64,000 nucleotides of DNA from Kiritimatiellia bacterium (GCA_900771325.1 CAAGNN010000052.1:1-64000); one strand, 5' to 3'. Shown: positions 8,029 through 19,234, counted from the first letter of the stretch. A program made the numbers and translations. Notes: a model not told the origin generated them from the letters alone.

Positions 8029-8093
8029 CGGCTCAGACGGGCCTTCCACATCGAGCGCCAGCGCTGTCCGCTGTCGGCTGTCCGCTGTCCGCT
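7950..8093. repeat. Family A element, CAGCGGA/CAGCCGA arms, overlaps dus
   Basis: The left heptamer arm (7950-7982) lies inside the dus coding sequence; the inverse arm is 8061-8093. The core carries CCGCGTGCCGCGACGGACC, ACGGCTCAGACGGGCC and TTCCACATCGAGCGCCAGC, very close to the copies at 6873 and 37986. It fills the gap between dus and the convergent Xer gene. Confidence 0.8.
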
Positions 8094-8104
8094 CCCCCGC
8101 GGCC

Positions 8105-9100
8105 TCAGCCGCGGGGATGCGCCGCATGATAGGTCTCAATCAGGCGCTCGGGGGCGAGGTGGGTGTAAATCTGCGTGGTCTCCGGGGAGACGTGGCCGAG
8201 GAGCTCCTGCACCGCGCGCAGGTCGGCCCCATGCGAGAGGAGATGCGTGGCAAAGGAGTGGCGCAGCTTGTGCGGAGTAAGGTCCGCCGGCAACCCGGCC
8301 ACGGCCAGCCAGTGCTTCATAAAGCGCTCAATCGAGCGCGTGGTGAGCCCCCCACCCTGCTGATTGCGAAAGAGCCGCCCCTGCGGCGCAAGGGCGTCGG
8401 CCCACAACCCGCGCGCGGCCATCAACATCTCCCCCAACGCCAGGAGCGCGGGCCGGCCCAGCAGACAAAGCCGCTCCTTATCGCCCTTGCCAATCACGCG
8501 TACCGAGGCGGCGGCAGCATCCACCTGGCGGATCTCCAACGCCGCCGCCTCCGCCACGCGCATCCCCGTGCAGTAAAGCACCTCGAAGAGCGCGCGGTCG
8601 CGCAAGAGCGCGTAGTGCGCGAGCGGCTCGGCGGGCCCGCCGGCGGCCGCCTCCGCCCGGAGCGCCTCGCGCGGCGCAGCTAGGAAGCGCTCGACCTCCG
8701 CCTCGCTCAGCAGCCGCGGCAGCACCTTCTCGCGCTTCGGCGGACGCAGCCCGGCAAAGGGCGAGTTCGGCAACACCCTCTCCACCACCAAGAAATGGAA
8801 GAAGGCCCGCAGGGCCGCCAATTTCCGCGCCGTCGAGCTCGCCTTGGCCGCCGTCCGCGCGTAGTGGTTGAGAAACTGCTTGGCATCGGCGCGCACCACC
8901 TCGCCCCACTGGAAAGGCGGCGGCTCCTCGCCCCAGAAGAAGGTGCAAAACTGCCCCACATCGCGCACATAATTGGCCACCGTGTGCCGACTCGCGCGCT
9001 TCACCCCCCGCAACCACACCACAAAGTCCCCCACGCGCGCATCGTCTAGCACCCGACTATGCGCGCGAAAGGTCTCCAACGTATGCTGATTAGCACCCAT
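8105..9100 (-). CDS. Tyrosine recombinase of the XerC/XerD type
   Basis: Site-specific recombinase, probably for chromosome dimer resolution. From the ATG at 9100 it is 331 residues with an N-terminal SAM-like DNA-binding domain ([27 protein letters not shown]). The full catalytic set is present: R181 (CTGMRVAEA), K205/K208 (GKGDKE), H277 and R280 (HKLR), H303 (LLGHVS) and Tyr312 (TTQIYTH). An earlier in-frame start at 9193 would translate family D repeats and is rejected. The promoter -10 lies only 9 bases before the ATG. No integron or phage genes are adjacent, arguing for a housekeeping Xer. XerC versus XerD is not resolvable here. Confidence 0.9.
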   Translation of the reverse strand: MGANQHTLETFRAHSRVLDDARVGDFVVWLRGVKRASRHTVANYVRDVGQFCTFFWGEEPPPFQWGEVVRADAKQFLNHYARTAAKASSTARKLAALRAFFHFLVVERVLPNSPFAGLRPPKREKVLPRLLSEAEVERFLAAPREALRAEAAAGGPAEPLAHYALLRDRALFEVLYCTGMRVAEAAALEIRQVDAAAASVRVIGKGDKERLCLLGRPALLALGEMLMAARGLWADALAPQGRLFRNQQGGGLTTRSIERFMKHWLAVAGLPADLTPHKLRHSFATHLLSHGADLRAVQELLGHVSPETTQIYTHLAPERLIETYHAAHPRG

Positions 9101-9109
9101 CGCGCCCCT

Positions 9110-9120
9110 AGTATAGCACA
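9110..9120 (-). promoter_or_regulatory. Xer gene promoter, near-leaderless
   Basis: On the minus strand TGTGC-TATACT has its -10 at 9115-9110, followed by 9 bases (AGGGGCGCG) and then ATG at 9100. The predicted transcription start lies about 2-3 bases before the ATG. Confidence 0.55.
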
Positions 9121-9153
9121 GCCCACAACCAACCGCCGACCGCGACAAACGCC

Positions 9154-9262
9154 GACCCGCCCCGGGTCCAAGGTCAACCCGGGGCGAGTCCATCTCGAAC
9201 CCGGGGCGGGTCGGGGGTCAACCCGGGGCGGATTCACCTCGAACCCGGGGCGGATACACCTA
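9154..9262. repeat. Family D array, 22-bp period
   Basis: Alternating 11-bp blocks ACCCGGGGCGG and 11-bp linkers (GTCCATCTCGA, GTCGGGGGTCA, ATTCACCTCGA), about four units, starting with one inverted block (CCGCCCCGGGT). Confidence 0.8.
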
Positions 9263-9581
9263 AGAGCTGGTCTATACACTGTTTCCCCCTGCCCATCCGT
9301 TAGGGCACACGCATTAAGTCCGAGCATCTCGAGGAACCACGTCAATGTAGTCAACCGAGCGTGGTTAACGGCTGACGAGCGCCGCAAGCGGCCCACCCTT
9401 CTCTGGAAGTTCCCGGGATAAGGGCACTATTAAACGACCCTTTAATTGCACCAGTAAGCTGTGCATAAGTATATCAAAAGTCGAGACACAGGGTTGTCGA
9501 TATTAAAGGGTCCTTTAATTGAACCGGGCTGGCGCGGTTAAGTTTCCAACTACACGAGGCGTTGCAAGAAGAGGATAGGTT
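9263..9581. other. AT-richer gap at the left edge of the low-G+C island
   Basis: No gene is seen. Around 9302-9340 the minus strand could encode WFLEMLGLNACA, which loosely resembles AWCLQMRENARIKCA near the N-terminus of the glycerophosphotransferase-like protein at 14.8 kb; it may be the remnant of a second copy. At 9425-9530 there are palindromic segments related to family E (TTAAAGGGTCCTTTAA, CCCTTTAATTG). AAGAGGATAGG before 9582 is the ribosome-binding site of the next gene. I do not see a convincing promoter. Confidence 0.4.
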
Positions 9582-11390
9582 ATGCAAGGTTGCATTTTGG
9601 CTGCTGGTATGGGGCGTCGTTTGGGCGAACTGACGAAAGAGAACACGAAATGTATGGTGCCAGTGAATGGGAAGCCGTTGATTGCACGTACGCTTTCGGC
9701 GTTGGCACGGCTAGGGCTTTCGCGGACAGTCTTAGTGGTTGGATTTGGGCGGGAGAAATTGCGGAAGTATGTGGGAGATGTGTGGGAGGGAATGCCGATT
9801 GTTTACATTGAGAATGAGGCGTATGCCACAACAAACAACATCATTTCGTTGGCAAAAGCATCGGATGTGTTGATTGAGGATGACACGCTTTTGCTGGAAT
9901 CGGACCTTATCTTCGATGAGCGGTTGCTGCGGCGATTGGTCGAGGCACCGGAGCAAAATGTTGCGTGTGTGGCGCATTACGATCCGTGGATGGATGGCAC
10001 GATGGTGACGCTGGATAGCAATGGCATGGTGGATTCGTTTGTGCCCAAGGTGGAGTTTGACTATGCGCACCAAGAACGTTACTACAAGACGGTGAACATC
10101 TACAAGTTCTCGCCGGCATTTTGCCGCCAATACTATATTCCTTTCTTGACGGCGTATGCTCAAGCATTCGGCCAGAATGGATACTACGAGGATGTGTTGC
10201 GGGTGCTGGCGTTTATCGACCAGCGCCTCATCAAGGGGTTGGTGTTGCAGGATGAGCCGTGGTATGAGATTGACGATGTACACGATCTATACATTGCCGA
10301 GACGCTCTTCGCCCAACCCTCGGCGCAATTGACGCGCTTGCAGGCGGAATACGGCGGCTATTGGCGCTACCCGAAGTTGCTTGATTTCTGCTATCTCGTA
10401 AATCCTTTTTTCCCGACATTGCAAATGACCGAGGAGTTGAAGGCATCGTTTGAGAAGCTTTTAACCAATTATCCCTCGGGGCAGTTAATGCAGTCTCTGC
10501 TCGCCGGCAAGATGTTTGGATTGCCGCCGGAGTTGATTCTGGTTGGCAACGGGGCAGCAGAGCTCATTCAAGCGCTAATGGATTGTGTGCCAGGACGGAT
10601 AGGTGTCATTCGCCCCACATTCGAAGAATATGCCCACCGGGTGACGCAGACGGTTGTGCCGTGGGTGTCACCTCATCCGGGCTTTCGGTACACCGCGCAG
10701 GATGTGCTTGAGCACTTCTGCCAAGGGCAAGTGGATGCGTTGGTTCTGATTAATCCAGACAATCCCTCGGGGAACTTGATTTCACAGGAAGGCATTGAAG
10801 AAATCGCAACGGCATGTGACCGTCAGAACATTCGCCTAATCTTGGACGAGTCGTTCATTGACTTTGCGGATGCGCCTTTCTCGTGCTTGATGCGTACGTT
10901 CCTTGACCGGCATCCACAAGCAGTGGTGGTCAAATCAATTTCTAAGTCCTACGGCGTTCCGGGGTTGCGGCTTGGCGTGTTAGCCTCTGCGGATATGGCG
11001 CTCTTGGCGAAGCTGCGCAAGGCGTTGCCAATTTGGAATATTAACTCGTTCGGCGAGTATTTCCTGCAGATTATGGGAAAGTACGAGAAGGCATACCGAC
11101 GCGCGCAGCAACAGTTCGTCGCGGTTCGCCAACGGTTTGAGGCGCGGTTGCGTGCGATTCGCTCGGTGACAGTCTTCCCAACGCAGGCGAACTACTTTTT
11201 GCTGTCGCTACCGGATTCACTGAAGGCTTCCGAGATTGTGAAGGCGTTGTTGCAACAAGCGCATATCCTCATCAAAGATTGTTCGACTAAACCAGGGTTT
11301 GAAGGGCATCAGATGGTGCGTGTGGCCATTCGGCAAGAAGACGAGAATATGCGCTTGGCTGATGCCTTGCAACAATTTATCGAGCGTTAG
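9582..11390 (+). CDS. Fused sugar-type nucleotidyltransferase / CobD-HisC-like PLP enzyme
   Basis: A 602-residue two-domain protein. Residues 1-~235 form an NTP transferase of the LicC/cytidylyltransferase type (LAAGMGRRL 6-14, NGKPLI with K31, ESDLIF). Residues ~255-600 form a fold-type I PLP enzyme (NPDNPSGNLI, D422 in ILDESFIDF, PLP lysine K455 in SISKSYGVPGLRLG). The C-terminal ILIKDCSTKPGF...VRVAIR resembles threonine-phosphate decarboxylase CobD more than histidinol-phosphate aminotransferase; this comparison is from memory. If it is a decarboxylase, phosphoserine or phosphothreonine would give an amino-alcohol phosphate that the first domain activates with CTP. Base composition is clearly lower in G+C than the flanks. 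AGGAT precedes the ATG. An aminotransferase role is the alternative. Confidence 0.8.
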   Translation: MQGCILAAGMGRRLGELTKENTKCMVPVNGKPLIARTLSALARLGLSRTVLVVGFGREKLRKYVGDVWEGMPIVYIENEAYATTNNIISLAKASDVLIEDDTLLLESDLIFDERLLRRLVEAPEQNVACVAHYDPWMDGTMVTLDSNGMVDSFVPKVEFDYAHQERYYKTVNIYKFSPAFCRQYYIPFLTAYAQAFGQNGYYEDVLRVLAFIDQRLIKGLVLQDEPWYEIDDVHDLYIAETLFAQPSAQLTRLQAEYGGYWRYPKLLDFCYLVNPFFPTLQMTEELKASFEKLLTNYPSGQLMQSLLAGKMFGLPPELILVGNGAAELIQALMDCVPGRIGVIRPTFEEYAHRVTQTVVPWVSPHPGFRYTAQDVLEHFCQGQVDALVLINPDNPSGNLISQEGIEEIATACDRQNIRLILDESFIDFADAPFSCLMRTFLDRHPQAVVVKSISKSYGVPGLRLGVLASADMALLAKLRKALPIWNINSFGEYFLQIMGKYEKAYRRAQQQFVAVRQRFEARLRAIRSVTVFPTQANYFLLSLPDSLKASEIVKALLQQAHILIKDCSTKPGFEGHQMVRVAIRQEDENMRLADALQQFIER

Positions 11391-11399
11391 GAGTACATT

Positions 11400-12578
11400 A
11401 TGCAGATCTACCCATTGAAGTGGCTTTTACCCTCCGCCAAAGACCTCGCATCGATTGTTGCTCCGCCGTATGACGTGCTCTCGCATAACGAGTTGGCGTG
11501 TTATGAAGCCTCTCCTCTGAATATGGTCCACTTGACCCAACCCGAGGGGAATAACGACCCTATGGCGTTTGATGGAGCCTTGAAAAAGGCCCAGCGCGCC
11601 CTATGCCTCTGGCTCCAGCAGGGTGTTTGGCAGAAACAACGCGAGAAGGCGTTCTTTCTTTATCGCTTGGATGCCGATAATCACACGCAGACAGGGGTCG
11701 TTTGTGGCGTTGCAGCGCAAGATGTTCTGAACTCGACCATTTGCGTCCACGAGAAAACTCGAATGGACAAGGAGGATGAGCGGGCTCGGCATATGGAGGT
11801 GCTGGGGCTTCATGCCGAACCTGTCTATTTCACCTATCCGGGTGAATCGCTTTCGATGGCGAAGTTGGCCGAATCAACGCCCCTGTTGGATGTCACCTTG
11901 GCCGGTGTCCGCCACCGGCTCTATGGCGTTCGCGATGGTGAGGCGCTACGCCGACAGTTCGCGGGTTATTCCCATGTCTATGTGGCAGATGGGCACCATC
12001 GAACCGCTGCGGCCGTGCGCGTGGCGTTGAATCATCCGGACAACGACGAGGCTCAATATTTCCCGGCGGTTATCTTCCCCGAATGTGAAATGGCCACCTA
12101 CGCTTACAATCGCGTGGTCTCCAACCTCTCGCAACAGGAGATTGACACCTTCTTAGACCGCCTGGTGAACGCTGGCTTCACGCCGTCAGTCACAGAAGAA
12201 GAGACCGATCCGCCCGCTGGTTTTGTCGACATTTGGTGCCACCAACAGTGGCATCGAATCGAACTCCCCAAATCGCAGGCGTATGATGTCGAGGTCCTGC
12301 AGGAGCGAGTACTCGCGCCAATCTTGGGGGTCATCAATCCGCGCACAGACGCGCGCATTCGTTTTGTGGGCGGGCGCGAAAGCAAACAACGCCTGGTGCG
12401 TGAAAGCGACCCTGCAACCACCATTGCATTTGCTGTTTCCCCCATCTCGATGCAAGCCATCCGAAAGACTGCGGATGCGGGAGGCGTTTTGCCGCCCAAA
12501 AGCACTTGGTTTGAGCCCAAGTTGCTTTCCGGGCTGTTTATGCATTGCTTTTCCGAAGATTCCGCAAACAACCTGTAA
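11400..12578 (+). CDS. DUF1015 family protein
   Basis: A 392-residue member of DUF1015, recognised from SIVAPPYDVLS near the N-terminus, HEKT at ~120, YVADGHHRTAAA (DGHHR 197-201) and the conserved NRVV. The biochemical role is not established. The DGHHR segment resembles ParB/SerK-like proteins, some of which phosphorylate free serine, and relatives are often encoded beside serine-biosynthesis genes. I therefore infer, with low confidence, a role in supplying or handling phosphoserine for the upstream CobD-like domain. It starts 9 bases after the fusion gene with AGGAG as ribosome-binding site, and ends 3 bases before the dehydrogenase-like gene: one operon. Confidence 0.8.
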   Translation: MQIYPLKWLLPSAKDLASIVAPPYDVLSHNELACYEASPLNMVHLTQPEGNNDPMAFDGALKKAQRALCLWLQQGVWQKQREKAFFLYRLDADNHTQTGVVCGVAAQDVLNSTICVHEKTRMDKEDERARHMEVLGLHAEPVYFTYPGESLSMAKLAESTPLLDVTLAGVRHRLYGVRDGEALRRQFAGYSHVYVADGHHRTAAAVRVALNHPDNDEAQYFPAVIFPECEMATYAYNRVVSNLSQQEIDTFLDRLVNAGFTPSVTEEETDPPAGFVDIWCHQQWHRIELPKSQAYDVEVLQERVLAPILGVINPRTDARIRFVGGRESKQRLVRESDPATTIAFAVSPISMQAIRKTADAGGVLPPKSTWFEPKLLSGLFMHCFSEDSANNL

Positions 12579-12581
12579 GAA

Positions 12582-13609
12582 ATGGAGCGCGCCTTGAACC
12601 ATCATCCAACCGTATGCATCTGTGGAGGGGGAAATATTGGCCACGCACTCGTTGCCCTGTGGGGGACGTTAGGGCCCGTCACCTGTTTGACGCGCCGCCC
12701 GGAGCAATGGAGCAAACGGCTCTCCTATCAAGTGGGCTCCGGCCCATGGCGCGAGACGCAAGAGCTTGTCATTTCGGCAGATCCCGCCATCGTCTCCCAG
12801 TATGAGCTCGTTGTCATTGCGCTACCGCGATTTGCCATTGCCGACGAATTGCAACGGATTGCGCCCTTTTTGCGCCCTGGCCAGACCTTGGTCTTCATCC
12901 CGGGCCCGGTAGGGATGAAGAGATTGTTGCGCAGATGCGCACGCGGAGCGTTTCAGTCATTGCCTTTCAGCGAACGCCAGTGGTCTCCCGCATCGCCAAA
13001 TATGGCCATACCGTTCGCATAGGTTCGCCCCGACGAGTCAACAAACTGGCCTTCTCGGACACCGCCCTGTATCCCCAGTGGAAACCCTACTTTGAGCGGT
13101 GCTTTGACGGCGAAGTCACCACACTCTCCACCTTCCTCAGCTTAACGCTCTCAAATTCCAACCCACTCCTTCATCCGGCACGCCTTGTTCCCCTCCTCAA
13201 TGGCGGCGTGGGAGGTTGTTATCCACAGTGCCCATACTTTTACGCCGAATGGACGGATGAATCAAGCCGCCTCTATCTTGCCGCCGATGACGAGATGAGG
13301 CAAATCTTCCAAGCCGTTTCCCCAGAGACCTTTCGGCACGACTACGAATCTGCGTTGGTGCACTACGAAGCAACCAACATCGCCGAGCTGACCGCCAAGA
13401 TCCGCTCAATCCCATCGCTTCACGAAATCCTCGCGCCTTGGAAACAGAGTACCACCGGATTATGGTGCCCGGATTACACTTCGCGCTACTTCACGGAAGA
13501 TGTCCCCTTCGGCACCAAGATTATTCAGCGCTACGCACGCAACGCCGGCATTCCCACGCCAACCATCGATTCCCTCATTGCGCGCATCGAACAGACGCAA
13601 CAGCCCTAA
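12582..13609 (+). pseudogene. NAD/octopine dehydrogenase-like gene with one frameshift
   Basis: Two overlapping frames together encode one ~342-residue opine-dehydrogenase-type protein. Frame 1 (12582-~12913) gives the Rossmann motif CICGGGNIGHALV and continues to TLVFIPGPVG. The natural continuation DEEIVAQMRTRSVSVIAFQ lies in the -1 frame from 12914 and runs to 13609 (LVPLLNGGVGG, FHxDYESALVHYEATN-like helical domain, NAGIPTPTIDSLIA). The family reductively joins an amino acid and a 2-oxo acid. There is no slippery heptamer at the junction, so a one-base deletion (real or assembly error) is likelier than programmed frameshifting. The codons after the junction remain clean, so any inactivation is recent. 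It is the third gene of the low-G+C operon. Confidence 0.75.
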
Positions 13610-13619
13610 CGGCACACAC

Positions 13620-14891
13620 CTAGGCTCCCCAAATAGCCGCCTTCATCTCATTGAGAATCCAGTCGTTCACGTGTGGGTAGTTATAGCGCATCTTGTCACT
13701 AACAAACTGTAGGCGTTCACGCTGCTTCGTGTCGTGCCCCTGAAGCACCACATCCTCAATAAAACGAATGATATCCTGCTCGGAAAAGCCCTCGTAGGTG
13801 TACTTAAGCAAAGTTAAGCCCCAAGGTCCGTATTCTGCCTTGGCCTGCTCCAAACTCTTCAGCAAATAGCACTGCGGATGACCGGAGCAGTGATACTCTG
13901 CAAGGAACGAAGAGCAATCCTGAATCATCCCATCCGAATTGACAAAGAGCTCGAAGCAACTGCCACTCGGGTAATAGGTGGCATTGGGCGAAGCGGTAAA
14001 CGCCTCCACATAACGCTCCCAATCGCCCGTCTTCCAGCCGCCGTGCAACACTAAACTCGAGGCAAGCAACGGGTGCGGACGGAAAACCCAATCAATTTGC
14101 GGATAGCGCTTGGGCAACGCCAAGAAAAGGTCTGCATACTTAGGAAAGTTCGACAGGTTCAACAGCGAAGACCCTTCAATAGAATGGTGCGGACAAATCA
14201 AGATACGCTTGCGTGTGCGCGGCTGCTCTTTCACATCGCTCATAGAATCCATCTTCGGCACGCCGGAAAACTTGATACGCCCAAACCTCACAAGCATCGG
14301 CTGAAGCTGCGTGAGCGTCTCCCAAACACTCGACGTGCCGCAATAGAACCGCCACAGATAAGGCAACTGCTTCATTGAGCAATATGTGTGCGCATACGAA
14401 CTGCCGACATCGTAGCCGTAGTTCGAAAGCACCACCGGCACTCCGCGCTTCCCTAGATACTTGATGCCGTAAATCGGCAATGTAAGCGTATCATACGAGT
14501 TCAGCGCAACGCAAATATCGTACTGGTCAGCAACCTCCATCCACCTCCCCTCTTGATAGGCCCCTATCACCTTCTCCCCATAACGCGCCCGCATCGCCTC
14601 CAACACCTGCGCGTAAAGCCGCGTCCCCCACGCCTCGCCGCGATCAACCTCGGGAATCACCACAATAAAAGGCTCAAACTGCGGGTCCGCCAACATCAAC
14701 TCAAAGAGCCGATCGAAGTGAAAAACCGAATCCAACACAACCAAAAACGCCACCCGGACACACGCCTTCCCCCGCAAACCGGCCAGATGCCGATCCACCC
14801 GACGTTGCGCACACTTAATCCGAGCATTCTCGCGCATTTGGAGACACCACGCATTAAGCGCCGGGAACCGTTTCTTAAACCACTTCGACAT
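13620..14891 (-). CDS. CDP-glycerol glycerophosphotransferase-like protein
   Basis: A 423-residue protein resembling the TagF/Glyphos_transf family, which transfers glycerol- or ribitol-phosphate from a CDP carrier to a surface polymer. Visible features are a basic, amphipathic N-terminus (MSKWFKKRFPALNAW), GYDVG, ILICPHHS, the family's catalytic-type WVFRPHPLL and the C-terminal NSDGMIQDCSSFLAEY. It is convergent with the three-gene operon to its left and shares its low G+C. Because that operon appears able to make a CDP-activated small alcohol, this is the natural transferase, but donor and acceptor are unknown. AGAGGAGG precedes the ATG. It lacks a membrane anchor, so peripheral membrane association is assumed. 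Confidence 0.8.
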   Translation of the reverse strand: MSKWFKKRFPALNAWCLQMRENARIKCAQRRVDRHLAGLRGKACVRVAFLVVLDSVFHFDRLFELMLADPQFEPFIVVIPEVDRGEAWGTRLYAQVLEAMRARYGEKVIGAYQEGRWMEVADQYDICVALNSYDTLTLPIYGIKYLGKRGVPVVLSNYGYDVGSSYAHTYCSMKQLPYLWRFYCGTSSVWETLTQLQPMLVRFGRIKFSGVPKMDSMSDVKEQPRTRKRILICPHHSIEGSSLLNLSNFPKYADLFLALPKRYPQIDWVFRPHPLLASSLVLHGGWKTGDWERYVEAFTASPNATYYPSGSCFELFVNSDGMIQDCSSFLAEYHCSGHPQCYLLKSLEQAKAEYGPWGLTLLKYTYEGFSEQDIIRFIEDVVLQGHDTKQRERLQFVSDKMRYNYPHVNDWILNEMKAAIWGA

Positions 14892-14930
14892 CAGAAGCCT
14901 CCTCTCTAAGCCGTGAACAGCGACAACAAC

Positions 14931-14959
14931 AGTATAGCAGAATATCGAACACCGTGTAA
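14931..14959 (-). promoter_or_regulatory. Promoter of the glycerophosphotransferase-like gene
   Basis: Minus-strand -35 TTACAC (14959-14954), 17-bp spacer, -10 TATACT (14936-14931); the leader to ATG 14891 is about 35 bases with AGAGGAGG. Confidence 0.55.
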
Positions 14960-15082
14960 TGCACCCCCACCCGACTCGCTCCGCTCATCAGCAAACAACC
15001 AACAAGTCCGCAGGAACGATACCATCGCCGATAGCGCACCTCCGCGACGAAGGAACGGGAGGTGAGACGAGGAGACACTCCC

Positions 15083-15512
15083 CCCACCCGGGGCGGATGC
15101 GAGGTCAACCCGGGGCTGGTCGAGGGGCAACCCGGGGCGGATGCGAGGTCAACCCGGGGCGGGTCGGAGGTCAACCCGGGGCGGGTCGGAGGTCAACCCG
15201 GGGCGGATTCACTTCGGACCCGGGGCGGGTCGGAGGTCAACCCGGGGCGGGTCCACCTCGAACCCGGGGCGGATTCACTTCGGACCCGGGGCGGGCGGCC
15301 TGGCGGAGCAGGCCGGTGCACAACGCTTACCCTCGCAACGCGCCGAAGGCGCACCTCACGCGAGCGCAGCGAGCCCCTCACGCGGGCGGCAGCCCGCACC
15401 TCGCGCGAGCGCAGCGAGCACCTCACGCGCCGAAGGCGCACCTCACGGCCCGGAGGGCCACCTCGCGCGGGCGTAGCGAGCACCTCTCGCGAGCGTAGCG
15501 AGCTTACCGCGC
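15083..15512. repeat. Composite repeat block: families D, G and F
   Basis: Most of the gene-free gap 14892-15606 is repeat. 15091-15293: family D, about nine 22-bp units with linkers drawn from a small set (ATGCGAGGTCA, GTCGGAGGTCA, ATTCACTTCGG, GTCCACCTCGA). 15295-15335: family G, GGCCTGGCGGAGCAGGCC followed by GGTGCACAACGCTTAC. 15336-15512: family F, palindromes such as GCGCCGAAGGCGC, GCGAGCGCAGCGAGC and GCGGGCGGCAGCCCGC separated by (A/C)CCTCAC. Bases 14941-15082 hold nothing recognisable beyond the divergent promoter. Confidence 0.8.
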
Positions 15513-15542
15513 ACCGTTCGCGCACCGTTCCACCGTGGTCGG

Positions 15543-15571
15543 TTGACTTTTCGGGCGTAAGCCTATATTAT
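15543..15571 (+). promoter_or_regulatory. Promoter of the UDP-sugar dehydrogenase-like gene
   Basis: TTGACT (15543-15548), 17-bp spacer, TATTAT (15566-15571). Leader ~30 bases with AAGGA 8 bases before ATG 15607. Confidence 0.65.
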
Positions 15572-15606
15572 TACGGTGTTTTGATGGTCACTCAAGGAAT
15601 GTTGTG

Positions 15607-16371
15607 ATGGATTCGATTACGGTTGGCATTATCGGCTGCGGCTTTATCGGCAGCGCGCTGAAGATTTGGCTCGAACGGAATAACCCCGCCGTTAAGGTGC
15701 TGGTCAGCGATCCGCCCAAGGGGATGAATGACGACCTTTCGAGCGCGGATGTCTACTTCCTGCAGATCCACGTTCCCACCGAAGATGACGGTACGCAGGA
15801 TCTCACCTTGATGAAGCAGCTCATCTGTGCCTTGCCCGCCGGCAAGCCCATCTTTGTGCGCACCACGATTCTTCCGGGCACTTCCGCGCGCCTGACCGAA
15901 GAGACCGGCCACCCGGTTTACTTTATGCCCGAGTTTCTCACCGAGCGCACCTATATCGAGGACTTCCAGACCCAGCCGATGGTTTTCACCGGCGAGATTG
16001 ACCTCCTCTCCAAGATCTTCAAGGGCAAGAAGTTCTGCCGTATGACCTCCCTTGAGGCCGAGATTACCAAGTACGCCCACAATGTCTTCGGGGCGCTCAA
16101 GGTGACCTACTTTAACGCGGTTGCCGACTACTGCCGCCGGATGGGGGCCGACTTCGCCAATGTCCACACCGGCTGCCTCCTCTCGGGCTACATCAACGAG
16201 ACCCACACCCAGGTCCCCGGCCCCGATGGTAAGTTCGGCTATGGCGGCAAGTGCTTCCCGAAGGATGTTAACGCCTTTGCCGACCTCACCAAGGATCTCC
16301 CCCTTGGGAAGCTCCTCGCGCCCCTTCACGAGTTGAACGTCCTCTTCCGCGGCATCGAAGAGCACCTCTGA
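15607..16371 (+). CDS. Short UDP-glucose/GDP-mannose dehydrogenase-like protein
   Basis: A 254-residue NAD-dependent dehydrogenase relative. It has a Rossmann motif (VGIIGCGFIGSAL), the helical dimerisation segment (EAEITKYAHNVFGALKVTYFN) and the nucleophile motif GYGGKCFPKDV (C216) of UDP-glucose dehydrogenases. Authentic enzymes are ~430 residues; here the C-terminal UDP-sugar-binding domain is missing and the protein stops soon after the cysteine motif. It could use a different substrate or work as a single-domain variant; no disruption is visible, so it does not look like a pseudogene. ATG 15607 is preferred to GTG 15604 by ribosome-binding-site spacing. It is the only gene between repeats and tRNA-Leu. 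Confidence 0.75.
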   Translation: MDSITVGIIGCGFIGSALKIWLERNNPAVKVLVSDPPKGMNDDLSSADVYFLQIHVPTEDDGTQDLTLMKQLICALPAGKPIFVRTTILPGTSARLTEETGHPVYFMPEFLTERTYIEDFQTQPMVFTGEIDLLSKIFKGKKFCRMTSLEAEITKYAHNVFGALKVTYFNAVADYCRRMGADFANVHTGCLLSGYINETHTQVPGPDGKFGYGGKCFPKDVNAFADLTKDLPLGKLLAPLHELNVLFRGIEEHL

Positions 16372-16379
16372 CCCCTTTC

Positions 16380-16463
16380 GCCGGAATGGTGGAATGGCAG
16401 ACACAGCGGACTTAAAATCCGCAGCCGCAAGGCGTAGGGGTTCGACTCCCCTTTCCGGCACCA
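16380..16463 (+). tRNA. tRNA-Leu (anticodon UAA), CCA encoded
   Basis: Acceptor GCCGGAA pairs with TTCCGGC, discriminator A, encoded CCA at 16461-16463. The anticodon stem GCGGA/TCCGC encloses CTTAAAA (anticodon TAA); a long variable arm (class II) is present and the T-arm reads AGGGGTTCGACTCCCCT. Confidence 0.93.
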
Positions 16464-16473
16464 TCGTCTCCTT

Positions 16474-16512
16474 AGCCCCGATTACCCGCTGTGGTGATTG
16501 GGGCTTTCTGTT
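16474..16512 (+). terminator. Terminator after tRNA-Leu
   Basis: AGCCCCGATTACC pairs with GGTGATTGGGGCT (two wobbles), loop CGCTGT-type, followed by TTTCTGTTT. The rest of the gap to clpB (16513-16660) holds imperfect GTGCCAC/GTGGCAC repeats (16547-16595). No CIRCE heat-shock operator is seen before clpB. Confidence 0.65.
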
Positions 16513-16682
16513 TGCTGGCCTCCGATGGGGCCTCTCGCCCTGCCATCTGTGCCACGGTGTGTGCCGTAGTGGCACGGTGAGTGGCACGGTTGGCGGAGGT
16601 CGAGGCGCTTTCCGGGGTTTGGCACGGACGTTGCAAAGGGTGTTGCCGGGGGCGCAGGCCGCCGGATAGGAGGAACAAAGTT

Positions 16683-19211
<2,529 letters not shown>

Positions 19212-19234
19212 CGCGCGCCAGTGGTGGGAAAACA

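Noticed and set aside
8105..9100. Xer recombinase as integrase of a mobile island with the neighbouring low-G+C genes
   Set aside because: The protein has the length and motifs of housekeeping XerC/D, and no att-like duplication or tRNA target lies beside the island.
12905..12920. Programmed -1 ribosomal frameshift in the opine-dehydrogenase-like gene
   Set aside because: No X-XXY-YYZ slippery heptamer at the junction and no obvious stimulatory pseudoknot; a deletion or sequencing error is simpler.
13210..13225. TTATCCACA-like DnaA box
   Set aside because: A single copy inside coding sequence, without a cluster or AT-rich unwinding region.
15083..15300. Possible CRISPR array
   Set aside because: The repeat block is only 11 bp, the linkers are 11 bp and recur from a small set, similar arrays occur in nine gaps, and there are no cas genes.
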